Both the position numbers and the translations under genes were made by a program. From JASFTV01 sp050050615 (GTDB taxonomy: Bacteria > Desulfobacterota > DSM-4660 > Desulfatiglandales > HGW-15): DNA of 13,268 nt. The stretch lies in assembly GCA_050050615.1 (NCBI GenBank), contig JASFTV010000069.1, positions 1 through 13,268 of the forward strand, in the 5' to 3' direction. Positions 5,739-11,812 of the stretch are shown here, piece after piece (the stretch's first letter is position 1; every line of letters starts with the position of its first letter). Below the pieces are notes generated by a model. The model was not told the DNA's origin. It did not search any database and was given only the letters and a program-made list of their open reading frames with translations.

Positions 5739-7073
5739 GTGTCAATGTTCTCCCCTTTCAAAAAAGGGAGTGAGAAGCGATTTTTGCACAAGAAGGTAGG
5801 CAGATTGAGCTCTCCTGACAAACCATTCCCGGAAGTGATTGACGCCCTATGGGTCAATGCGCACCTGGCGACGATGATGCCTGGCCTTCCTTATGGTGCG
5901 GTTGAAGACGGGGCGATCGCCGTATCCGACGGCAAAATCAGCTGGGTCGGAAAGAGGAAGGATTTGCCCTCGGAAATGGCGTCCAGATCGGCTGAGGTCT
6001 ATGAGACCGCAGGAGCCTGGATCACTCCTGGACTGGTGGACTGCCATACCCATCTTGTCTATGGGGGCAACCGGGCCCGCGAGTTCGAGCTCCGGCTTCA
6101 GGGGGCAACCTATGAGGAAATCGCCCGGCAAGGCGGCGGTATCCTGTCCACGGTTTCCGCCACCCGCTCGGCGAGCACTGAAGACCTGTTTCGGCAAAGC
6201 GCAGCCCGAGTCATCTCTTTGTTGAATGAGGGCGTCACAACGGTTGAGATCAAGTCCGGGTATGGGTTGGACCTTGAGACGGAAATCCGGATGCTACGCG
6301 TCGCCCGGCTCTTGGGCGAAAGATTTCCGGTGACGGTCAGCCCTACGTTCCTGGGCGCACACGCCCTGCCTCCCGAATTCGAGGGAAGAAGCGATGCCTA
6401 TATCGATTTTGTCTGTGAGGTGGTTCTCCCTGAAGTGGCGGCACAAGGCCTGGCGGCCGCAGTGGATGCATTCTGCGAAAAGATCGCCTTCTCGCCCGAA
6501 CAGACAGAACGCGTCTTCAAGGCAGCAGATCACCACGGACTGCGGGTGAAACTCCACGCCGAGCAGCTCTCCAACCAGGGTGGGGCCGCCCTGGCCGCCA
6601 GATATGGGGCCTTGTCCGTGGACCATCTGGAGTACATTTCCGAGGTGGGTGTTAAAGCCTTGGCCCGTAGCGGAACTGTGGCCGTCCTGCTGCCCGGCGC
6701 CTTTTACACCCTTCGTGAGACAGAACTTCCGCCGGTAGAACTCCTGCGTGGTTCGGGCGTTACCATGGCTGTGGCCACGGATTGTAACCCCGGCACCAGC
6801 CCAGCGGCTTCGCTCCTGCTTATGCTCAACATGGCCTGTACCCTTTTCAGACTGACCCCGGAGGAGGCCTTGGCAGGTGCAACGCGCAACGGGGCCAAGG
6901 CCCTTGATCTTCAGGCTCAAATCGGGACACTCGAACCGGGCAAGGTCGCGGACTTCGTGGTCTGGGATATTTCCGAACCTGCCGAACTGGCTTACAGCTT
7001 GGGTTTTAACCCTTGCCGATACGTAATTAAGCACGGTGTGCGTGTCATATCCAGGGAACCTTACCCGGAATGA
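5739..7073 (+). CDS. hutI: Imidazolonepropionase
   Basis: HutI (EC 3.5.2.7) is a metal-dependent amidohydrolase-superfamily enzyme. It opens the ring of 4-imidazolone-5-propionate to give N-formimino-L-glutamate, the third step of histidine degradation. Seen in the 444-residue frame: metal-binding His103 and His105 in VDCHTHLVYGG, NRAREFELRLQGATYEEIA (111-129), SGYGLD (173-178), FLGAHALP (204-211) with His208, KLHAEQ (271-276) with His273, and ATDCNPGTSP (346-355) with the catalytic-type Asp348. The C-terminal LEPGKVADFVVWD (398-410) is typical. The start is uncertain. Family members have about 405-425 residues, and residues 5-16 here are encoded by repeat copy C. TTG 5805 (preceded by AGAAGGT) or GTG 5835 would give 422 or 412 residues. 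I list the longest open frame, from GTG 5739. The core is intact, so I expect an active enzyme. Confidence 0.92.
   Translation: MSMFSPFKKGSEKRFLHKKVGRLSSPDKPFPEVIDALWVNAHLATMMPGLPYGAVEDGAIAVSDGKISWVGKRKDLPSEMASRSAEVYETAGAWITPGLVDCHTHLVYGGNRAREFELRLQGATYEEIARQGGGILSTVSATRSASTEDLFRQSAARVISLLNEGVTTVEIKSGYGLDLETEIRMLRVARLLGERFPVTVSPTFLGAHALPPEFEGRSDAYIDFVCEVVLPEVAAQGLAAAVDAFCEKIAFSPEQTERVFKAADHHGLRVKLHAEQLSNQGGAALAARYGALSVDHLEYISEVGVKALARSGTVAVLLPGAFYTLRETELPPVELLRGSGVTMAVATDCNPGTSPAASLLLMLNMACTLFRLTPEEALAGATRNGAKALDLQAQIGTLEPGKVADFVVWDISEPAELAYSLGFNPCRYVIKHGVRVISREPYPE
5751..5785. repeat. Dispersed repeat, copy C, over the 5' end of hutI
   Basis: These 35 bases match 3935-3969 (core of copy B) at 28 of 35 positions without gaps. 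The hairpin core TCCCCTTTC..AAAAGGGAG is almost unchanged. The copy lies inside the open hutI frame, where it encodes a lysine- and phenylalanine-rich stretch not expected in imidazolonepropionases. It therefore probably marks an insertion into, or expansion of, the start region. Confidence 0.65.
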
Positions 7074-7220
7074 AGCGCTTTTCTACATGTGGAAACCGTC
7101 CAGGGGCAAGGAGGCTCACACTCCGTGGCTAAACCCTGGCGTAAATCATAACGTTTGCTCAACGCGTAACTTTTCTAAGGATCATGTGTAGGGAACTCTT
7201 TTCGCAATCAAGTAAAAGCA

Positions 7221-7227
7221 AAGGAGG
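7221..7227 (+). promoter_or_regulatory. Ribosome binding site of the binding-protein gene
   Basis: AAGGAGG lies 7 nt before ATG 7235 and chooses it over the in-frame ATG at 7184, which has no such signal and would put 17 polar residues in front of the signal peptide. GTG 7232 is only 4 nt away and less likely. In the 161-bp gap between hutI and this gene I see no strong promoter or terminator. Confidence 0.75.
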
Positions 7228-7234
7228 TTTTGTG

Positions 7235-8389
7235 ATGATGAAGAAGCTGGTGATCATTGTGCTTGTCGCCTGCGTGGCGGCATTGGGTTTGTCAGGTGCT
7301 CTTTATGCGGCTGAGAAAGTCAAAATTGGATTTCATGCGCCGTTGACGGGTTTTGCTGCTTCAGACGGCAAGTCTTCTTCGGAGGGCGCCAAGCTGGCTG
7401 TAGATCAAGTAAACGCCGCTGGCGGCGTCAACGGAAAGATGCTGGAGTTGGTCATCTACGACGACCAGGCCAAGCCGGCCCAGGCCATTCCCATAGCCAA
7501 CAAACTCATTGGTCAGGACAGAGTTGTCGTCGGGGTATCCGGCAGCTACTCCGGCCCAACGCGTTCTGCAGCGGGCGTATTTCAGGAGGCCAAGATTCCT
7601 TATGTCTCCGCTTATGCAATCCATCCAGACATTACCCGGGCTGGCAACTATGTCTTCCGCACTTCCTTCCTAGGTGAGATTCAGGGCCGTGCCGGAGCCA
7701 AGCTCGTCGGGGATAGCCTGAAAAAGAACCGCGTTGTGATGATCACCCTTCAGAATGACTTTGGCAAGTCGCTCGCAGCTGGTTTCAGGGAGGCGGCCTC
7801 CAGATTCGGCGTTGAGATCATTAACGAGTATGAATACTCGATCAAGGATAGACAATTCGGCTCTATCGTAGCCAAGGTCAAGGCTGACAACCCCGACGCC
7901 ATTTATGCCTCAGGGTACTATTTCACAGCAGGGCCGCTAGTCAGTCAACTCCGCGCCGCCGGTATCACAGTGCCCATCATTGGTCAGGAAGGATATGACT
8001 CCCAAAAGTTCATCGAGATCGCTGGCGAGGCTGCTGAGGGCGTGATCATTACCACTTCTTTGGACCGTGATTCCAATGTCCCCGAAACCAGGAGCTTCAT
8101 CGACAAGTTCGAAAAGAAGGCTGGGTTCAAGACCGACATGGTCGCTGCCTCCGCCCATACAGCGATTATGGTAGTGGCCGAGGCGATGAAGAAAGCAGGG
8201 ACCAGCGATCCCGACGCGATCCGCGATGCCATCGCCCGGACCGACCTCAAGGTCTCTACGGGCACAATCAGGTTTAACAAGCTGGGCGAGTGCATGAAAG
8301 CTGTCCAAGTGCAGGTGGTCAAAAGCGGCAACTGGCACAGGCATTCGATCATTGACGATCCTGAATTGCTGGCACCACCCTCCCAGTAA
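7235..8389 (+). CDS. Liv-type (HAAT) ABC transporter periplasmic binding protein
   Basis: This is the substrate-binding protein of a branched-chain-amino-acid-type ABC importer (periplasmic binding protein, class I fold). From ATG 7235 it has 384 residues. The N-terminus is a clear Sec signal peptide: two Lys, a hydrophobic core and likely cleavage after ALYA (residues 22-25). There is no lipobox Cys, so it should be a soluble periplasmic protein. The mature part opens with VKIGFHAPLTG and GAKLAVDQVNAAGGVNGK, the family hallmark. GSYSGPTRSAAGVFQEAKIP and the following SAYAIHPDITRAG are the usual ligand-contact region. It is the first gene of a five-gene transporter set placed between hutI and hutH. 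Histidine or urocanate is the likely ligand from context, but the sequence alone cannot exclude leucine-type or other amino acids. Confidence 0.92.
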   Translation: MMKKLVIIVLVACVAALGLSGALYAAEKVKIGFHAPLTGFAASDGKSSSEGAKLAVDQVNAAGGVNGKMLELVIYDDQAKPAQAIPIANKLIGQDRVVVGVSGSYSGPTRSAAGVFQEAKIPYVSAYAIHPDITRAGNYVFRTSFLGEIQGRAGAKLVGDSLKKNRVVMITLQNDFGKSLAAGFREAASRFGVEIINEYEYSIKDRQFGSIVAKVKADNPDAIYASGYYFTAGPLVSQLRAAGITVPIIGQEGYDSQKFIEIAGEAAEGVIITTSLDRDSNVPETRSFIDKFEKKAGFKTDMVAASAHTAIMVVAEAMKKAGTSDPDAIRDAIARTDLKVSTGTIRFNKLGECMKAVQVQVVKSGNWHRHSIIDDPELLAPPSQ

Positions 8390-8411
8390 TACCGCCTGAG
8401 TAAACAGACGA

Positions 8412-8441
8412 CGCCCGGAAGGGCCCTAGCTTTTCCGGGCG
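8412..8441 (+). promoter_or_regulatory. Perfect 9-bp stem-loop between the binding-protein and permease genes
   Basis: CGCCCGGAA (8412-8420) and TTCCGGGCG (8433-8441) are exact reverse complements around a 12-nt loop. A run of six T (8455-8460) follows, but 13 nt after the stem, so it is not a standard terminator. The position, just after the highly expressed binding protein and before the membrane components, suits a partial terminator or an mRNA 3'-end stabiliser. This is inference by analogy with other ABC importer operons. Confidence 0.5.
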
Positions 8442-8503
8442 AATCTTGGCCGGATTTTTTCTCCAAAAAGAAGGGGGCTCTTCTGCTTTATCTCGAACTG
8501 TTC

Positions 8504-9343
8504 ATGCAGGGTCTCATATACGGCAGTATGTACGCGATCATCGCTGTGGGTTTAACGCTGGTTTACGGTCTTCTGCGCATCCTTCACGTGGCCCATGCCG
8601 GCTTGTTCGCGCTTGGCGGATACTTGGGTCTCCTGCTCACCAACGCCACAGGAAGCCTGATCTTGGCCACACCGGCGGCAGCCGCGGCCGTAGGCGTCGT
8701 GGGCATGATCATGTACCGGTTATGCTATCAACCTATCCTCAATCGTCCTCCTTACGTCCCGCTGATCGCTTCCATCGGCCTTTTTATCGCCATGGAGGAG
8801 GTCTACCGTTTGATTTTCGGTCCCTATGGTCTGACCTACCTCAACCCGCCCCTCCAGTCTCAGATCACAATCCTTGGCGTTAATCTGCGCACAGCGGAAG
8901 TAACGATGGTGGTTGTCAGCGTATGCCTACTCAGCGTATTGTCTTATCTATCCAAAAAAACAAGAATCGGCATGGCGTGGCGAGCTACGGTGGATGATCC
9001 TGAAATCGCAGCTTCCTACGGCATTGACGCCATCAAAGTGCGTTATCTCAATTTTTTTATCGGTTCCGGTCTAGCGGCCGTGGCCGGCATCTTCGTCTCG
9101 CTTTTGAGCAATCTGGTGGAACCCACCATGGGTGGTGTGCCCAGTTATAAGTGCCTAGCCATTATCGTCCTGGGCGGCTTGGGTAACGTGACCGGGACCC
9201 TGATCGCTTCCCTGGTTCTCGGCGTCATCGAGGCTTTCGGTACCATTTACGTGGGAGATATTCTAGACCGCGATGCTATCGCTTTTGCTTTTCTCATTTT
9301 CGTCCTCATGCTGCGTCCGAGAGGCCTGGTCTCGGGGAGATGA
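8504..9343 (+). CDS. livH: Liv-type ABC transporter permease, LivH family
   Basis: This inner-membrane permease is one of the two transmembrane subunits of the importer. From ATG 8504 it has 279 residues with about eight hydrophobic segments. Family features: GSMYAIIAVGLTLVYGLLRILHVAHAG (7-33), which fits the LivH N-terminus but has HAG where HGD/HGE is common; the cytoplasmic ATPase-contact loop RIGMAWRATVDDPEIAASYGI (154-174); VLGGLGNVTGTLIASLVLG (222-240); and LRPRGL near the C-terminus. The start is uncertain. No Shine-Dalgarno precedes ATG 8504, while AAGGGGG (8470-8476) sits 6 nt before an in-frame CTG at 8483. Translation from there would add LLYLELF, which matches the hydrophobic beginning usual in this family. 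There is no in-frame ATG, GTG or TTG between. Its stop is 3 bp before the next gene. Confidence 0.92.
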   Translation: MQGLIYGSMYAIIAVGLTLVYGLLRILHVAHAGLFALGGYLGLLLTNATGSLILATPAAAAAVGVVGMIMYRLCYQPILNRPPYVPLIASIGLFIAMEEVYRLIFGPYGLTYLNPPLQSQITILGVNLRTAEVTMVVVSVCLLSVLSYLSKKTRIGMAWRATVDDPEIAASYGIDAIKVRYLNFFIGSGLAAVAGIFVSLLSNLVEPTMGGVPSYKCLAIIVLGGLGNVTGTLIASLVLGVIEAFGTIYVGDILDRDAIAFAFLIFVLMLRPRGLVSGR

Positions 9344-9346
9344 GCC

Positions 9347-10207
9347 ATGGGCATTTACGAAATTAGTCTGGCAACGGTGATCTGCATCAACATCATTCTG
9401 GCGGTAGGTCTCAACATGATCACAGGATTCTGCGGCCAGATCAGCCTGGGTCACGCCGCTTTCTACGGCGTTGGTGCGTACACCGCAGCCTTGCTTGCCA
9501 AAGCGGGTATCCCATTACCGGGAACGCTTCTGGGAGGGCTGATTCTTGCCGGCATCATAGGCATCATCGTCGGGCTGACCAGCCTCCGGGTGCGGGAAGA
9601 CTTTTTGGCCATCACAACCATGGGTGTGGGTTTCCTCTTTCTCGGTATTGTTCGCCAGCAAGAAGCCTTGGGCGGTGAACTTGGGGTCTCCGCCATTCCC
9701 TCCCACGGCTTGGGCAGATTGGGATTTCTCATCCTCGTCCTCCTACTGGCAGCATCAATGACAGCCTTCAGTCTCATGATAAGGCGTTCCTGGATGGGCT
9801 TTGCTTTTGACGCCGTCGCTGACGACGAAGATACCGCACGCATGGTCAGTGTCGACGTGGCAGCCTACAAACTGGCCGCCTTTGCCATGGGAACGGCCAT
9901 GGCTGGATTGGCCGGTGGGCTCTACGCCTATTTCGCTCGTTTGATCGTGCCGGACGACTTCGGTTTCATTACCTCAATCACCATACTCTCGATGGTGGCT
10001 GTCGGAGGCATTGGCTCGGTTTTCGGGGTCGTCGTATCGACTGTCATTTTAACCCTGATGCCGGAGTTCTTTCGTTTTGTCAGCGATTACAAGCTTCTGA
10101 TCTACGGTGCGCTGCTCTTCGCAGTCATGCGCTTTGCGCCGGATGGGCTGGCCGGGTTTGCCCGCGATGCAGTCAAGAAATTTCAGTCAAAGGGAGAAGG
10201 CGGGTGA
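9347..10207 (+). CDS. livM: Liv-type ABC transporter permease, LivM family
   Basis: This is the second inner-membrane permease subunit, with 286 residues and many hydrophobic segments. GFCGQISLGHAAFYGVGAYTAALL (27-50) is the LivM hallmark, and RVREDFLAITTMG (81-93) matches the family's (L/V)R-x-DYLAI-x-T-x-(G/A). The cytoplasmic coupling loop is SWMGFAFDAVADDEDTARMVSVD (148-170). It lacks the Arg residues of the common GRAL-x-AIRE-(D/N)-E form. AYKLAAFAMGTAMAGLAGGLYA (173-194) and MRFAPDGLAG (261-270) follow. ATG 9347 lies 3 bp after the preceding stop, with GGGGAG (9334-9339) overlapping that gene's end, so translation is probably coupled. The next ATG begins 1 bp after its stop. Confidence 0.93.
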   Translation: MGIYEISLATVICINIILAVGLNMITGFCGQISLGHAAFYGVGAYTAALLAKAGIPLPGTLLGGLILAGIIGIIVGLTSLRVREDFLAITTMGVGFLFLGIVRQQEALGGELGVSAIPSHGLGRLGFLILVLLLAASMTAFSLMIRRSWMGFAFDAVADDEDTARMVSVDVAAYKLAAFAMGTAMAGLAGGLYAYFARLIVPDDFGFITSITILSMVAVGGIGSVFGVVVSTVILTLMPEFFRFVSDYKLLIYGALLFAVMRFAPDGLAGFARDAVKKFQSKGEGG

Positions 10208-10208
10208 T

Positions 10209-10973
10209 ATGAGCATTCTCTTGGAAGTCAGCAGGGTTACGGTCCATTTTGGGGGTGTCGTTGCCTTGAGCGATGTCTCCTTCAAAGTGGAACAGGGCGA
10301 GTTCATAAGTATGATCGGCCCGAACGGCGCTGGCAAGACAACCCTGTTGCGGGCAATAACAGGGACCGTAGCACCGCAATCAGCCAAAGTGTTGCTGTCC
10401 GGTCGCAATATCACAGGTCTCCCTCCGAACCGACGTGCCCGTCTGGGCCTGGCCATGACCCATCAAATCGTCCGACCCTTCCACTCCATGACCCTGCTGG
10501 ACAACGTGGCCTTGGCAGCGGGTCACCGCCGCATCCACAATGTTTTGTGGGCCATGGGCTCCTTTGACCGCAAAGCGGAGCGCCGTCAGGCCGTGACGCT
10601 TCTTCAGTCCGTGGGTATCGCAGATCTGGCCGAAAAGAGTGTCGTCGGACAGCCTCTGGGTGTTCTAAAACGTTTAGAGGTGGCCCGGGCACTGGCCCTC
10701 GAACCCAAATTGCTCCTCCTGGACGAGCCCTTGGCAGGTCTCAACCATGTCGAAGCGGCCCGCTTGGCTGACACGGTGACCGCGATCAACCGCGAGGGCA
10801 TGACCGTCGTCATGATCGAACACAATCTGGGCGAGGTCCTCCGCGTCAGTCAAAGGCTCGTCGTGCTCGATAATGGGCTTAAGATTGCCGACGGGGACCC
10901 GGAAGAGGTCATGCGGGATCCGACGGTTCGCACAGCCTATATCGGAAAGGAAAAGCAGAATGCTGAGGCTTGA
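10209..10973 (+). CDS. livG: Liv-type ABC transporter ATPase, LivG family
   Basis: This cytoplasmic ATP-binding subunit has 254 residues from ATG 10209, which lies 1 bp after the livM stop; a purine-rich GGGAGAAGG lies about 8 nt upstream. An in-frame ATG at 10107 lies inside livM and is rejected. Motifs: Walker A GPNGAGKT (37-44), Q-loop Gln86 in MTHQIVRPF, Walker B LLLLDEP (168-174), D-loop AGLN (176-179) and H-loop His205. The ABC signature is degenerate: it reads QPLGVLKRLE (148-157) instead of an LSGGQ- or LSYGxQRRLE-type sequence, keeping only Leu-Gly. The final region (DPEEVMRDPTVRTAYIG) is the LivG C-terminus. It pairs with the LivF-type ATPase, whose start overlaps its end by 14 bp. 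Confidence 0.93.
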   Translation: MSILLEVSRVTVHFGGVVALSDVSFKVEQGEFISMIGPNGAGKTTLLRAITGTVAPQSAKVLLSGRNITGLPPNRRARLGLAMTHQIVRPFHSMTLLDNVALAAGHRRIHNVLWAMGSFDRKAERRQAVTLLQSVGIADLAEKSVVGQPLGVLKRLEVARALALEPKLLLLDEPLAGLNHVEAARLADTVTAINREGMTVVMIEHNLGEVLRVSQRLVVLDNGLKIADGDPEEVMRDPTVRTAYIGKEKQNAEA

Positions 10974-11688
10974 GAGACTCAGTTGTGGCTACGGCCCGAT
11001 GCGTGCGGTTCATGGCCTTGATCTGCACGTAGCCCAGGGGGAAATCACTGTCCTGCTTGGTGCCAACGGCGCAGGGAAGTCCTCCACGATCATGTGCGTT
11101 GCCGGACATGTGGCCGTCCACGAAGGACGCATCATCTACAGGGGCAAAGATATCACGAACCGCTCGCCCATGGACAGAGTCAAACAAGGGATTGCCATCG
11201 TGCCTGAGGGAAGACGCCTCTTTCCTAGCCTGACAGTGCTTGAAAACCTCGTCATCGGGGGATACAGCCGCGCCAAGGAACGGACGTACATCGGCATGGA
11301 AAAGGTGCTCGCCATGTTCCCCCGTCTCGGCGAGCGCCTGGGTCAGAGGGCCGGATCCCTTTCCGGAGGCGAGCAACAGATGCTGGCCATTGGACGGGCC
11401 CTCATGTCAGAGCCGCAGCTGCTCCTCGTAGACGAGCTCTCCCTCGGTTTGATGCCAAAGATCATCGACATCTGTTACGAAGCCGTCGCCGAGTTGAGGC
11501 GTGGGGGCCTAACCATCGTTCTTGTCGAACAGAGCACACAATTGGCCCTTGATGTGGCTGAGCAAATCTGTGTTCTGGAATCCGGCCAGGTCGTATGGAG
11601 AGGCTCCGCTGTCGAGGCCCGCAACAATGCTGGACTGATAGATGCTTTCCTGGGTCTGCGCCACGAGGCGCCAGAAACCCCGAACTAA
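10960..11688 (+). CDS. livF: Liv-type ABC transporter ATPase, LivF family
   Basis: This is the second ATP-binding subunit, 242 residues from ATG 10960. That start overlaps the livG gene by 14 bp and has AAGGA 8 nt upstream; an earlier in-frame ATG (10873) lies deep inside livG and is rejected. Motifs: Walker A GANGAGKS (34-41), Q-loop region VPEGRRLFPSLTVLENL (81-97), full signature LSGGEQQ (134-140), Walker B LLLVDE (154-159) and D-loop LGLMP (162-166). Gln191 in VLVEQS occupies the H-loop position, as is usual in LivF proteins. LivF carries the canonical signature that its partner LivG lacks, so the pair may be functionally asymmetric. It is the last gene of the transporter series and converges on hutH. 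Confidence 0.94.
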   Translation: MLRLERLSCGYGPMRAVHGLDLHVAQGEITVLLGANGAGKSSTIMCVAGHVAVHEGRIIYRGKDITNRSPMDRVKQGIAIVPEGRRLFPSLTVLENLVIGGYSRAKERTYIGMEKVLAMFPRLGERLGQRAGSLSGGEQQMLAIGRALMSEPQLLLVDELSLGLMPKIIDICYEAVAELRRGGLTIVLVEQSTQLALDVAEQICVLESGQVVWRGSAVEARNNAGLIDAFLGLRHEAPETPN

Positions 11689-11812
11689 ACGCTACTGCTC
11701 AACACTTCCTCATGTGCCACCGACGCAGGCACCTCGCAAGGATGTTCTGGCATCATGTTCCAGAAATAACCTTAATATGTCCAATTAAGACTTAGGGGGG
11801 TTCATGTGGATG
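11689..11812. other. Convergent gap between livF and hutH with two small inverted repeats
   Basis: TTCTGG (11745-11750) pairs with CCAGAA (11760-11765), and CTTAAT (11771-11776) pairs with ATTAAG (11784-11789). Both are perfect 6-bp stems with 9- and 7-nt loops. Neither is followed by a T-run on either strand, so a bidirectional terminator is plausible by position but not shown. No gene is seen. Confidence 0.3.

Noticed and set aside
6294..7034. Minus-strand open frame of 246 codons inside hutI
   Set aside because: It is a shadow of hutI on the opposite strand, with no recognisable domain.
7132..7183. Sigma-54 or sigma-70 promoter before the binding-protein gene
   Set aside because: TGGCG near 7137 and TTGCTC (7155-7160) do not have correct -24/-12 spacing, and no convincing -10 box follows TTGCTC.
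11745..11789. Bidirectional terminator between livF and hutH
   Set aside because: The two inverted repeats are only 6 bp each and have no adjacent T-run on either strand, so the position is suggestive but the signal is not sufficient.
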